A stretch of 64,000 nucleotides of DNA from a virus. Position 1 is the first letter of the stretch. The number at the start of each line of letters is the position of its first letter. Position numbers and translations under genes: made by a program. Below are positions 1 to 9,600 of this stretch, piece by piece. The DNA is taken from positions 1 to 64,000 of IMG/VR virus record IMGVR_UViG_3300024259_000016; one strand, written 5' to 3'. The notes beneath the pieces are model-generated. The model had not been told where the DNA came from and did not search any database. It saw only the letters and a program-made list of their open reading frames with translations.

Positions 1-680
1 GGGGGAGCTGCCGCGGCGGCGCCATCCGCAGGCGGGGTAGGCGGAGGCGGAGCATCGGCGGGGGGAACCGGCGCCGGGGTGGGCGGCGGAGGGGGCGCAG
101 CAGCCTCGGGCGGGGGGGCCTGGGACGGCTGGGGGGGAGCGGCGGTGGTGGCAGCCTCCTCGCCGGGGGTGTTGTCCACCGCGTACTTCCAGTTGGCATC
201 GTTGAAGGGGATGCGGGTCCGGATGTAGTTGTTGGTCCCGTCCTTGCTGACGGTGAGGTAGGCGATGTACTTACGCCCGACCAGGACCTCGTTGTCCGCC
301 GCAGAGCCAGCCTCAGCCAGCTGGGTCAGGTAGTCACGGCAGGCTTCCTCACCGCCCAGGCACGCCTCCCAGATCTGCTTGTAGGCGGCCTTGTCTCGGG
401 CCATGCGCTCCTTCTGCTTGGGGGTGGCCTTGTCCAGGGTAGCCAGGTCACCGTTGCCGATCATGTCGGAGAACGGACGGTCCTCGCGACTGGTGTCGGC
501 GCCGGGGCCCATCTGGATCTCGGTGGCGAAGCGGGTGTAGGAGCCGGGACCATTCTTGTAGCCCCCACCCCCGATCTCAGTGACCTTCAGCAGGTAGAAG
601 CCCTCGGGGTGGGCAACGAAACCAGCGGACGAAGTGCCCAGGAATTCGTTGATGTCAAACGGCAGTGCATTCTTGTTCAT
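1..680 (-). CDS. Putative ssDNA-binding (DUF669-like) protein, 3' end outside window
   Basis: Open reading frame from ATG at 680, preceded by AAGGAGG 8 nt upstream, running off the left edge (at least 226 codons). The first ~155 residues form a compact domain (starts MNKNALPFDINEF; VLVGRKYIAYLTVSKDG near the end). A long low-complexity tail of Pro and Ala follows. Position directly downstream of a Sak4/AAA_24-type ATPase is typical of phage DUF669-type single-strand-binding proteins, which coat ssDNA during recombination and replication. The family call is by context and general appearance rather than a diagnostic motif. The Pro/Ala tail could be a protein-interaction linker. Confidence 0.6.
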   Translation of the reverse strand, partial: MNKNALPFDINEFLGTSSAGFVAHPEGFYLLKVTEIGGGGYKNGPGSYTRFATEIQMGPGADTSREDRPFSDMIGNGDLATLDKATPKQKERMARDKAAYKQIWEACLGGEEACRDYLTQLAEAGSAADNEVLVGRKYIAYLTVSKDGTNNYIRTRIPFNDANWKYAVDNTPGEEAATTAAPPQPSQAPPPEAAAPPPPPTPAPVPPADAPPPPTPPADGAAAAAP

Positions 681-728
681 GGTGGTGTCCTCCTTGTCGA
701 CAGTTGGACGGTTTAAAAAGAAGCTATC

Positions 729-1796
729 CTACCCGTTGAGCGACGGGATAGGCAGCGCGATGTGCTCATAGATGCGGTTGTAGACTGCCCGGAAGGTCGG
801 GGTTGTTCCCAGCTCCGGATCTGTGAGCTTGCCTTCCGGGAAGGCAAAAGCGAATCGATGTCCGACGGAACCGACGGAGTACTTGTCGGGCATCGTATAG
901 AAGACGCGAGAGGTTTCCATGCGTTTGTCAGCAGAGCTGGCATCAGTACTGGTCTGGTACACCGGGGTAGCCTGGATGACAAGATCGGCCGCCGCGGGGG
1001 TGGCCCAAACACTCTGGCCATCAAGAGCCAGCTTCACCTTGTCCAAAAGTAGATTGCCGCGGCCATCCTCTTTGAGGATCTGCTTCTCGTGGCCGATGAT
1101 GATCCGGTTGACAGGAAAAGAGTTCATCTTCTCCATCAGCGCCTGATGAAAATTCTTGAGGAGGCCATAGTCCTGCTTCTGGAACAGCACACCACCCTGG
1201 TCTCTCATCTGCTCGGCCCATCGCTCTCCGGGGCTCTTGCCGTCGCCTCCTCCAGAGGACTTGAGGAGTTTCTTGAGGTCGGCAGGTACAGCAACCTTGT
1301 CCTGGACCAGGGCCAGCCGGTAGGCCTGCAGATCGGTATACCAAAGCCTCTCGAGAAAGCCGATGGAGTCGAGGACCACGGTGGCTACACCCCATGCCCG
1401 CCAGTTCTTCTCGATCATGTCGAGGGCATCCTGCAGGCAGTGATGAGGCTCGTACTTGGAGATGTTGGCCGAGTCGTTGCTGTGCCCCGAGAAGTAGATG
1501 TCGAAGCGGGGGGGAGCCTCCTGGTTGAACACCGGCGGAATCGACAGGTCCTTGCACCGACTAATCAGGTGAGCAGCCACCTGAGGGTAGGTATCCAGGG
1601 CGGCATTACCCCCCTCGGCCACGATGTTCAGGAAGATAGGCGCCGGCCACATACAGGCCCATGTACTCTTGCCCGACTTCGGGGCACCAAACACCAACGT
1701 CGAGGTCTTTTTGGTCACTTCGTTCCCTACGCCGACGGTCCGCTGCGGCGCTCGGGCCGAGTAGCTAATGACGGCTGGCTGTTCCTGGTCACTCAT
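729..1796 (-). CDS. Sak4-like / AAA_24 RecA-fold ATPase
   Basis: 355 aa. Walker A is GAPKSGKST at about residues 37-45, followed by a second strand (IFLNIVAEGGNAALDTYP) and a Walker B-like strand VATVVLDSIGF around residue 140. This is the RecA-core layout of phage AAA_24/Sak4 proteins, single-strand annealing or recombinase-type ATPases that usually sit beside an SSB gene, as here. The start codon overlaps the stop of the upstream helicase gene (ATGA), and GGAGA precedes it, so the three genes are probably translationally coupled. ATPase assignment is firm; role in recombination is inferred from family and neighbours. Confidence 0.8.
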   Translation of the reverse strand: MSDQEQPAVISYSARAPQRTVGVGNEVTKKTSTLVFGAPKSGKSTWACMWPAPIFLNIVAEGGNAALDTYPQVAAHLISRCKDLSIPPVFNQEAPPRFDIYFSGHSNDSANISKYEPHHCLQDALDMIEKNWRAWGVATVVLDSIGFLERLWYTDLQAYRLALVQDKVAVPADLKKLLKSSGGGDGKSPGERWAEQMRDQGGVLFQKQDYGLLKNFHQALMEKMNSFPVNRIIIGHEKQILKEDGRGNLLLDKVKLALDGQSVWATPAAADLVIQATPVYQTSTDASSADKRMETSRVFYTMPDKYSVGSVGHRFAFAFPEGKLTDPELGTTPTFRAVYNRIYEHIALPIPSLNG

Positions 1797-3568
1797 GAGA
1801 GTCTCCTTGATGCAAAGTCGGACCGCTTCAGGATGTTGAGCAGATCGGTGAGCTGCTTGTGCTCCCGGCCGATCAGGTCGCCAGCGATGGCTTCCTCAGG
1901 CCCAACCCCGAGGACATCCTCAGAGTCCCGCTCTTTGGCCTGGATGCGCTCCAGGATCCGCTCGTCGACGGGATTGTTCTGGAGGAAGAGGTAGATGGCC
2001 TCTTTCTCCTTGACGAAGTCCCCCTCGGCCAGCATACGTCCCTCGACCTGAAGGTTCGGGTCGGGGTTCCAGTCGGGGGTGACGATGAGGCAGCCTGTAG
2101 CGACCTGTAGGGAGTGGTTGGACACCCCGATGCTGGCCCTGGTTGCGACGAGGACAGCCCTGCGGGACTTGTATGTGCCCAGCTCTTCGCACAGTGCCCA
2201 GCGTCGGGCTACAGGCATGGCACCGGTGACTGGCCCTATAACAGGCATCCCTGGACGGAGCCGCTGCAGCTCCTTACAGATGAGGGCTGCTGATGGACGC
2301 CGCTCGGTGAACACGACGAAGGTCTTGTGTGTTTTGAGAGCTTGCAGGGTAGCCTCAGCTGCATGCTGGACCTTGATCTCAGCCATCGCAGAGAGTGTAT
2401 GGGTCAGGGCCACCAACTTGGCCGGATAGGTTCGGGCGGCGCGCTTCTGATCGGCGGTGCCGTCGAACTTGATCCGAGGGCCACCGGGTATCTGGAGCCA
2501 CAGAGCCTTGGGCTGTTTCGCCTTACGGGCTTTGGCTGCCTTACGGCCGGCGGACAGAATAGCATCCTGCAGGGCGCCTCGCTCTGGGCCAGTCAGTTGA
2601 ACCCAGTGTCCTGACCTCTGGACCCGGGTGCCCCCGTGGCTGGCCGCGGTCCCCCGACTCACCTTGAGGACGAAGGGGTCGAGTCGGTGACGTAACTCAG
2701 AGGACTTCTGAGGCTTGCCCATGGTCCAGTAGACCTGACCGCCGCGGGTCTTTTGTTGCTCCATCCCACAGTAGCGGGGGCCGAACATGTCTCCGATCCA
2801 GTCGCCCCACTGCCCGGGCTGCATGATGTCGAGCTGCATCCACAGGTTGTGTCGGCCGGACCGGATGGGAGTGGCTGTCAAGAGCAGGCGCCGGGTCACT
2901 GAGGCCATTCCAGATAGGGCGCGCGTGGCCCCCGACCGGACGGCGGCCGGATTGGCGCAGGCATGAGATTCATCGATGATCAGGTTGACGGGACAGCCTC
3001 GACCCTGCCTGCGGATGAGAGGACCGACCTGCTCCAGGATATCGTAGTGGGCAAACCTGATGAGCTCATCCTTTTTGATGTCACCCTCTGAGACGTGTGC
3101 AACCTTCAGGCCGAAGTACCGGGCAGGGTCCCCCTTGGGCGAGCACCAGGTCTCGGCCGCTTGTAGGGGGCCCAAGATCAGGGTGGGCTCATCGAGGGCA
3201 CCCATACGATGGTATGCCTGTAAGGAGACGGGGGTCTTCCCCAGGCCAGGGGCCGCGGCGTACAGACAGCCGTTGGCATCGAAGCCATAGTTGGCCAAAC
3301 CGAAGCTAGAGAGAGCACGACGGATGAAGGTGACAGCTCGCCGTTGGTAGGACCTGAACTCGAGGCAGCCGCGGGGTGTTGTAGGAGAAGCATCCTCAGG
3401 ATACTGTAGGATCTTGTCCGCGCCGGCTGCCCCATCTTGGCTCTGAGGGAGCTGGAGAGCCAGATCGGAGAGGAGGAGCTTGTCGGCCTCTCCTCCATTG
3501 TGCGATGCAGCAAGCCGCCAGGGCCCTGCGATGTTGACTGTGTTTTGCACTGACGGACAAGGTGTCAT
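1793..3568 (-). CDS. SNF2-like superfamily 2 DNA helicase/translocase
   Basis: 591 aa from ATG 3568 (AGGTGG 8 nt upstream; a GTG at 3580 is an alternative). Domain order: RSYQRRAV Q-motif-like segment, Walker A APGLGKT, Walker B LIIDESHA (DESH box), motif III LLTATPIRSG. The C-terminal RecA lobe follows, with VVFTERRPSA and a motif V/VI region GVSNHSLQVATG...QVEGR. This is the plan of phage SNF2/DEAH ATPases that remodel DNA at recombination or replication forks. It is first in the leftward SNF2-ATPase-SSB operon, divergent from the 3724 gene. Confidence 0.85.
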   Translation of the reverse strand: MTPCPSVQNTVNIAGPWRLAASHNGGEADKLLLSDLALQLPQSQDGAAGADKILQYPEDASPTTPRGCLEFRSYQRRAVTFIRRALSSFGLANYGFDANGCLYAAAPGLGKTPVSLQAYHRMGALDEPTLILGPLQAAETWCSPKGDPARYFGLKVAHVSEGDIKKDELIRFAHYDILEQVGPLIRRQGRGCPVNLIIDESHACANPAAVRSGATRALSGMASVTRRLLLTATPIRSGRHNLWMQLDIMQPGQWGDWIGDMFGPRYCGMEQQKTRGGQVYWTMGKPQKSSELRHRLDPFVLKVSRGTAASHGGTRVQRSGHWVQLTGPERGALQDAILSAGRKAAKARKAKQPKALWLQIPGGPRIKFDGTADQKRAARTYPAKLVALTHTLSAMAEIKVQHAAEATLQALKTHKTFVVFTERRPSAALICKELQRLRPGMPVIGPVTGAMPVARRWALCEELGTYKSRRAVLVATRASIGVSNHSLQVATGCLIVTPDWNPDPNLQVEGRMLAEGDFVKEKEAIYLFLQNNPVDERILERIQAKERDSEDVLGVGPEEAIAGDLIGREHKQLTDLLNILKRSDFASRRLS

Positions 3569-3659
3569 ACGGCAAACCACCTGTCAACACCCTTTCTGAG
3601 AAAAGTCTCCGCTAACTGTCCGGAATTGTAGGTCCGCTCAGGGGGTACTGGAAATTCCC

Positions 3660-3687
3660 TTGACTTTCTGGGCGTTTGTTCTAACCT
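3660..3687 (+). promoter_or_regulatory. Candidate sigma70 promoter for the 3724 gene
   Basis: TTGACT (3660-3665), 16-nt spacer, TAACCT (3682-3687), followed by a GGGAGG ribosome site before ATG 3724. It lies in the divergent gap between the leftward helicase operon and the rightward ATPase. No dyad is seen in its spacer, unlike other promoters here. Confidence 0.45.
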
Positions 3688-3723
3688 ATGAATCTCAGTA
3701 GTGACCGGGAGGTAATGTAACAA

Positions 3724-4917
3724 ATGCCAAGGAAAATTGCAGACTTAGAGGTCTATTCAACTATCGAAGCAGTGCAAGCCGAAGAGCCCCCCGAGGGGAG
3801 GTGGATAGCCAAGCCCATCATCCCTACTGTAGGGAAGTTCCTCGTCTATGGGGACCCCAACGATTACAAGACGTTCACCATGTTTGACTTCCTGTTGGCC
3901 TACGCCAGCAACGGGACCTACTTTGGGGGGCTCCCCGTCGAGAAGGCAGGGACAGCTCTGTTTATCACGGCCGAAGGGGATATCTACGACACAGGTGCTC
4001 GGCTCCGGATGCTCATGCGGGGCCACAAGGACAAGGACCCCAACAACGTCGACCTCTACATGATCCATGATTCCATCCACCTCAACACCCCGCGGGGCCT
4101 GCAGCAATTCAACGATCTGCTCGTGGAGCTGGAGCCTGGTCTGGTCTTGTTCGACCCACTCCGGCATTTCATCCCCGGGGTCGACGAAAATGATGCCACT
4201 CAGATGGGGCTCTTTTGCGAGAACATGAACGGCTTCATTCGCAGCTATCGCTTCAGCCTGGGGTTCATCCACCATGCCAGTAAGAAAGGGAAGCCCCGCG
4301 GTTCCTCCGTCCTCGAGGGGTGGGTCGACTCCATGCTGCAGTTCGTCTGTGAGCGGGGTATTGAGCTCCATGATACAGAGCAGCTGTTCGACGTGATCAC
4401 TGTGCGGCAGAAGAAAGCTCGTAATGCCAAATACTCTCCTGACACCCTGCTGGTACCCGTCTTCGATAACTCCGATGAGCCTACCGAGACCGTCTACTAC
4501 GCCATGCTTGAGGGGATGAGGGAAGGTGACAGCCCCGCCACTGTAGAGGCCGCACAGCGGGTCTTGGCCTGGCACAAACGCCGCGGCCTGGCTGAGATGG
4601 ATATGCCCTTTTCAGTTAACCAGGCCGTCCAATCCATCAAAGGGGGTCGCCCCAACAAGATCAAGGCTGCCTTGACTTTCCTCCACGAGCGCGGTCTTGC
4701 CGAAAAGGCCGATGCACTGGTTTCTACTGGTCAAGGAAGAACACGATCAACCCCGGGCTGGCGCCTGCTCACCTCGACAATTGACAACATCCAAGCTATG
4801 CTTTCCCTCATGAAGAAGTATTCCGAGGTGCCGTACAGCAGCGACCCATTTCAGGCCCTCGAGGACGATTTTGGTTATCGTCCTGATGATGTCGAACCCC
4901 CAGATCCAGAAGAGTAG
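3724..4917 (+). CDS. RepA-like (AAA_25) hexameric helicase-type ATPase with altered Walker A
   Basis: 397 aa. The N-terminal half resembles RepA/AAA_25 ATPases: nucleotide loop GDPNDYKTF (residues 43-51), FITAEGD strand, LVLFDPLRHFIPGVDEND Walker B region, then LGFIHHASKKGKPRGSSVLEGWVDSM, the typical H-sensor and 'RGSS' segment of this family. The C-terminal ~130 aa look like a small winged or helical DNA-binding region (AALTFLHERGLAEK). Oddity: the P-loop has Tyr48 where Gly is expected before Lys-Thr. It probably acts in replication initiation or helicase loading. It is the only rightward gene pair in the left 19 kb. Confidence 0.75.
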   Translation: MPRKIADLEVYSTIEAVQAEEPPEGRWIAKPIIPTVGKFLVYGDPNDYKTFTMFDFLLAYASNGTYFGGLPVEKAGTALFITAEGDIYDTGARLRMLMRGHKDKDPNNVDLYMIHDSIHLNTPRGLQQFNDLLVELEPGLVLFDPLRHFIPGVDENDATQMGLFCENMNGFIRSYRFSLGFIHHASKKGKPRGSSVLEGWVDSMLQFVCERGIELHDTEQLFDVITVRQKKARNAKYSPDTLLVPVFDNSDEPTETVYYAMLEGMREGDSPATVEAAQRVLAWHKRRGLAEMDMPFSVNQAVQSIKGGRPNKIKAALTFLHERGLAEKADALVSTGQGRTRSTPGWRLLTSTIDNIQAMLSLMKKYSEVPYSSDPFQALEDDFGYRPDDVEPPDPEE

Positions 4918-4926
4918 CCCCAACCT

Positions 4927-5196
4927 ATGGCCCTTACAGACAAAAGCGAAGTGGATGCAGCCCTGGCCCTGCTCAAGGTCGAGCCTGCCCTGCGCCAGAA
5001 GTTCGACAAGATCATCATCGCCCTCGAGCGGAGGGGGTTAGCCCCCGCGGTCCCTTGTCCCGTCCTCGCTGACTGGCTCGCCTACAAGCCGGACCCGAAT
5101 GCCCCTTGTCTAGCCAACACCCTCATCGACATCAAGGTCCGCCAGAGCCCCCCCAGCTGGGCCGAGCGAATCAGGACCCTCCACCCCGGCCGCTAG
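4927..5196 (+). CDS. Hypothetical small protein downstream of RepA-like ATPase
   Basis: 89 aa, begins 10 nt after the ATPase stop, so probably cotranscribed. The sequence suggests a helical protein (VDAALALLKVEPALRQKFDKIIIALERRG) with no recognised domain. Its TAG stop shares the CTAG at 5193-5196 with the stop of the convergent gene. Confidence 0.6.
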   Translation: MALTDKSEVDAALALLKVEPALRQKFDKIIIALERRGLAPAVPCPVLADWLAYKPDPNAPCLANTLIDIKVRQSPPSWAERIRTLHPGR

Positions 5197-5387
5197 CTAA
5201 TGCGGCAGTAATGCGTCCAGCCAAAGACGAATTCACCGGCCCGCTCGCCCTTGATTTTGTGGTCGCCGGCAACTGGTCTAAGAACCTTCCTGCACTTGAT
5301 ACATCGAGGCCACATCTCCCTGGGGTAGTCCTCCAGGTAGATGTCTATTGGCCCACGCCGGGTCCAATGATCTGTCCAGTGGCTCAT
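5193..5387 (-). CDS. Hypothetical zinc-finger-like small protein
   Basis: 64 aa from ATG 5387, which overlaps the upstream stop as ATGA. Contains CIKC (PRCIKCRKVLRPV) and a C-terminal WTHYC, so it may bind zinc. Terminal gene of a four-gene leftward run starting at 6433. No family recognised. Confidence 0.55.
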   Translation of the reverse strand: MSHWTDHWTRRGPIDIYLEDYPREMWPRCIKCRKVLRPVAGDHKIKGERAGEFVFGWTHYCRIS

Positions 5388-5674
5388 GGTTTGCCGTCTC
5401 CTGTTGCTTTCGACATAGCCTGGCGCAAGTCGGCCTCTGTCGTTCCAGGGGGCACCATGACCGCTGGTCTGCCGCAAAAGAGGCAGGCATCGCCGCAGTC
5501 ACGTTTTAGGATTCGCCGCGAGATGTGCGCCGCTGGACAACCCCAGGTCGGGTAGTCGTACCAGCGGTCTGGGATGCCTAAAAACACTGCAGATCCCTCG
5601 GCCTCTGCTTGCGCTGATTCCATATCCCTCCAGATGACAAGCTGCTGGATGTCCGCCGCATCAAACGAAGTCAT
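5384..5674 (-). CDS. Hypothetical Cys-rich protein
   Basis: 96 aa. Residues 1-35 are acidic and helical; a CGDACLFCG motif at about residues 60-68 suggests a zinc-ribbon half, with another Cys in GCPAAH. Overlaps both neighbours by 4 nt (ATGA), consistent with translational coupling. Function unknown. Confidence 0.6.
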   Translation of the reverse strand: MTSFDAADIQQLVIWRDMESAQAEAEGSAVFLGIPDRWYDYPTWGCPAAHISRRILKRDCGDACLFCGRPAVMVPPGTTEADLRQAMSKATGDGKP

Positions 5675-6078
5675 GGCGTGTCGCTCTTGGTCGCTTTCGA
5701 CTCATGGACCCGGCCCCATTTCCGTGATGCTCTGTATTCATCCATGGCGGAGGGCTGCAGGCGGGCAATTTGCTCTGGCGTATACCCGTTTTCGTGTGCC
5801 ACAAGAGCGAGCTGCTCGTGGAAAAACTGCAGCGTCATCTCGGGACTATTGACGCCCCACGACACGCCTTTGGATGGTGCAGCCTCGTCCACCTCTCGTT
5901 TGTAATTCTCGATAATGTCACGTTTAAAACCACCCGCAAGCCGGGCCACTGCCGCCGCGAGTTGGCGCAGATCGTAGACCATTTGGGGCTCAAGCCCGTG
6001 GCTCCAGTGGTCGAGACGCCACTGTGCAAGATGACACTTCTTCAGGATTACTGCTGCCGCCTGAATTCCTTCATCCAT
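5671..6078 (-). CDS. Hypothetical helical protein
   Basis: 135 aa from ATG 6078, chosen because AGGGGCAGG lies just upstream and it overlaps the preceding gene by only 8 nt; an upstream in-frame ATG at 6132 would overlap by 62 nt. Predominantly helical (LRQLAAAVARLAGGFKRDI; MTLQFFHEQLALVAHENGYT). No catalytic motif recognised. Confidence 0.55.
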   Translation of the reverse strand: MDEGIQAAAVILKKCHLAQWRLDHWSHGLEPQMVYDLRQLAAAVARLAGGFKRDIIENYKREVDEAAPSKGVSWGVNSPEMTLQFFHEQLALVAHENGYTPEQIARLQPSAMDEYRASRKWGRVHESKATKSDTP

Positions 6079-6433
6079 CGACCTGCCCCTTGTCTCGGAG
6101 TGTCGATTCCAGCACAGCCTCACGCCAATCAACAGGGACCTGGTGGCCCTGGCCGGCGTCGTCTATCAGCTGGACCAGCTTGGTCAGGGCTAGGCGGAAG
6201 CCCCCCTCAATCAGCTTGCTGATCCGGAGCCCAGCCTCCATCCGGAGGATATCAAGCTGAAGTGCCCTGGTGGATGAATAGATCCGAACGTCCTCGCAGA
6301 CCAGCCTCTCTTTCTTGGGGCCGCCCCAGATCGTCAGGTCCTTATGAGACACTTTTCCGCTCCGGGATGGTGCGATTAAGCAAAAAAGGGAGCCCTCCGT
6401 GAGACACTTCTTAGGGTCTGAGCGTGCCATCAT
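6071..6433 (-). CDS. Hypothetical protein, first gene of a short leftward operon
   Basis: 120 aa from tandem ATG ATG at 6433-6428 with AAAGGAG 5 nt upstream. A basic, mixed N-terminal part (LFCLIAPSRSGKVSHKDLTIWGG) is followed by a helical C-terminal part. The TGTGCCA/TGGCACA dyad at 6445-6461 abuts the ribosome site, so expression is probably controlled there. No family recognised. Confidence 0.6.
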   Translation of the reverse strand: MMARSDPKKCLTEGSLFCLIAPSRSGKVSHKDLTIWGGPKKERLVCEDVRIYSSTRALQLDILRMEAGLRISKLIEGGFRLALTKLVQLIDDAGQGHQVPVDWREAVLESTLRDKGQVDG

Positions 6434-6444
6434 GTCACTCCTTT

Positions 6445-6461
6445 TGTGCCAACCTGGCACA
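6445..6461. promoter_or_regulatory. Dyad operator TGTGCCA-ACC-TGGCACA
   Basis: Perfect 7-bp arms around a 3-bp centre, immediately upstream of the Shine-Dalgarno of the 6433 gene. It is a variant, with 3 rather than 2 central bases, of the GTGCCAC/GTGGCAC dyad seen at 20411, 32102, 54331 and 56073. Confidence 0.6.
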
Positions 6462-6504
6462 GTAGTCTACTGCGATTCCCCCAGGTGCTTCTTATGGGGG
6501 GAGG

Positions 6505-6539
6505 GGGTTTCTGTAAATGTAACCTTTGTCCACAGGTTT
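6505..6539. repeat. 35-bp repeat, inverted copy at 15419-15453
   Basis: Identical over 35 bp to the reverse complement of 15419-15453. It contains AATGTAACCTT and TTGTCCACA (a one-mismatch DnaA-box-like 9-mer). Both copies lie in gaps flanking helicase genes that carry inteins. Confidence 0.8.
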
Positions 6540-6618
6540 CTCTTAACAATATCATGGGGTTCTTATATTACAGAAAAGTGAGGTACACCTGTGGCACACG
6601 ATCTGGAACCCCCCGTGA

Positions 6619-9600
6619 TTATTCATCAAAGGTTACATTTCGGAGAAAACGCCAAAATGGACTGTCCGGATCAAGGTAACCCGGCTTGGTTCTGGTAACG
6701 AACAGGCGGTCCTGGGCGCGGGTGACTGAGACATATAGGAGCCGGGTCTCTTCCTGAGACAGTTCGGGGTCCATCTTGGACTTGGCGCCGGGGAACCTGC
6801 CGTGCACCACATCAGCCAGGATGACGTTCCGGGCCTCCTTGCCTTTGAAGCCGTGGATGGTGCTCAGGGTGAGCACGTCCCCCTGCGACGGCCCTGCCTG
6901 GCCCTGGGCCTGCCTGTGCATCTCATGCATGCGCCGCAGCAGGTCAACCTGAGCCAGCAGCTCCCCTACGGTGTCGAATTCGGAGGCAAATTCCATGAGC
7001 TCTTCGAGCACAATGAACGCCCCCTCGGAGCCCTCGGCCTTGGTCAGCCCGAACTTCTCGGCTAGGTACTCCACGTAGCCGATCTCATCGATGACGAACT
7101 TCATCATCTCGGCGGGCCCGCGGCCCTCCCGGCCCATGATCCTCAGCCTGATGATCAGCTCCTTCAAGCTCCTGAGAGCCAGCCTCTGTGGCTTGATGAG
7201 CCTGGCCTTGTCTAGGATCTTGTCGATGAGGTCTGTCTCCTCAGAGCCCTCTGCCGCTGCGTACTGGGGCCTGCCTACGAACCTCTTGGGGACGTTCATG
7301 ACAGCCCGCAGGGCGGTCCCGTCAACATCCAGGCCGGCGCCCACCCGCAAGTAGTTGAGCAGGTCCCGGGCCTCACGCCCATCCAGGATGAAGCCCCCGC
7401 ACAGCTTGATGTACGGCACCTCGTTCTTGGTACACCAGATGGAGATCCAGTGCAGTACGGCCGCGGTCCTGGCCAGCACCGTGGTCTCCCCCAAGCCCAG
7501 CTCCTGAGCCTTATCCACGATCCATTTGACCTCGTCCATCCGGCTCTCGAAGGTCTTGAACTCAATGGGCTCACCACCCTCTGCCCGCCGCGGCCGAATC
7601 TGACCTGCCAGGTGCCAGGGCCTACCCTTCACAACAGCCGAGCCCAGGGTGCAGATCTTGTCGGTGGACCGGTAGTTGTTCGGGAGCTTGAACAGCTTGG
7701 CCTTGTCCCTGTCGATGAACTGCAGGATAACCCCAGGTTCCGCAGTGCGCCAGGAATACACACTGTTGTGGACAGCGATACCGTTGGCGAAGTAGTTGGT
7801 CGTTCCATCGATATCCAGGTCCCTCAATTCGAGAGGTTCTTCCGATCGGTAACCTGTCTTGGCTACAACCTCGTCGGGTGCTCCGTCGTCCCCCCAGATC
7901 CAGGTACCTGGAACGAGATTGGCCAGTGGCATAGCTGTCATTTTCTCCCCGCAGGGTCCTTTGGCACTGCTCAAGCTGACCCTAAGGACGGCACGAATTT
8001 TAGTTGCACCAGCAACTATGTCCCCAATCTGCTCGGCAGCAGCATGTGCTTCCGCACCGGATGGGTATCTCCGACGAATCCTGGCTGTCCCGCGACGTCC
8101 GTCTCGGACAGAGATACCTGTACAGGCTGTTATCGCCTCACGAATCTTTTGGGGCGCCAGTTCCTGTGATTCGCAGGTCAGCTCAGCCGGCCGATTGTTT
8201 TTAACACCCAATGTCAATGTAATAATGATGCGCTTACCGACCTGACTTTGGGGTAAGTACGTGGGCCAGGCAAAGAGCATATGAAACAACTTGAGGATCT
8301 TTGGCCCCCCCTTGCATCCGAATTCCTTGAATATGGCTGCAGCTCCGGCTTCCGACAGGCGTAGCTTCCGACCCACTGTCTTGAACGGGAGTGTAGGGAC
8401 CTTGTAGCGTAAAGACAGCTGCAGCTCTTGCAGAGCAGCATCAGCTGCCGTCTCATGACAATCGAGCAGCCACAGGGCATCAGCTCCTTCGTGCAATGCC
8501 CGAACGGATACAGAGTGACGGGCTGCGTTTTTTGCACCTTGGGTAAGTCCTATCCGAAACCCCATGTCTTTGCGCCACATGAGGTAGGTGTAGAAGCGGA
8601 CATTGGAGTGGGGCATGCAGGCAAAGACCAGGTGGTCGGAAGAGCCCTCTAGAATTCTCCCAGATGCTGTCTTGATCTTCGTTATCTCGGTCTTGTCTGT
8701 CGCTCCGGCATGTTGGACTGTTCTAAACACCTGTTTGCCACCCTGGCATGAACCGACAGAGTCCCCGGCTTCGATATCCCGGAGTAGCACCCTGCCCCGG
8801 GTTTTTGTCTGAATCATTGTCGTGTGGGGGTTCAGGCACTGGCTCAAGTCTCCGGCCAGCATCAAGTTCTGATCCCGGTCGGACCCACCCACCGTCGGGT
8901 AGATTCGGCTGGGCAGCCCCGCGGCCAGGCGCATCAGATCATGCTGGATGCCACTGCAGTCCTGAGCCTCATCCACGATGACCACGGACCACTGGGACCT
9001 CCACCAGGCCAGCAGGTCAGGACTCCCGATGAGCAGGTGCCAGACGAAGGACTGCACATCGTCGTAGCTGTACTTGGCCATGTCCCAGCGCAGCGCCTCG
9101 ATCTCCTGATACATGGTCAAGGCCTGCTGAGAATCGATGGGCATCTTGTCGGCCAACCACGACTCAGCTATCCGCCGTACCAGCTCCCGGCCGTTGTCAT
9201 TCAGACCAAACCAGTCCTTACGCCAGGGGACAGGCCCTGTGTTCTTGCACCGAGACATGAAGGTGGACAGCACCTCGTGGTCTACGATCATCTCAGGGAT
9301 CACCTTCATCTTCTTGAGACGGTCGACCTGGGCACGCTGGGCGGCCGGCAAAGCACCGTCCTCGTCGTGCGACATGGCATCGAAGAGCCAGGGCGCCATC
9401 TTCGGCCCCCTGTCGTAGCAAAGCCCGTGGATGGTTCTGACCTCACATCCCTCGATACCCATCCCCGAGAGCCGCTCGATCATCTCCCCACAGGCTGCCC
9501 GGGTGAATGTGACCAGCAGTATCCGCCACGAATCCACCCCGGCCTCGACCAGGTCCCTCACCCGCTCCAGCAGGCACCGAGTTTTGCCACTGTTATGGAC

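Noticed and set aside
6399-6679. Small plus-strand frames in the gap before the UvrD-type helicase
   Set aside because: They overlap the operator, the 35-bp repeat and the helicase 3' end, with no ribosome site.
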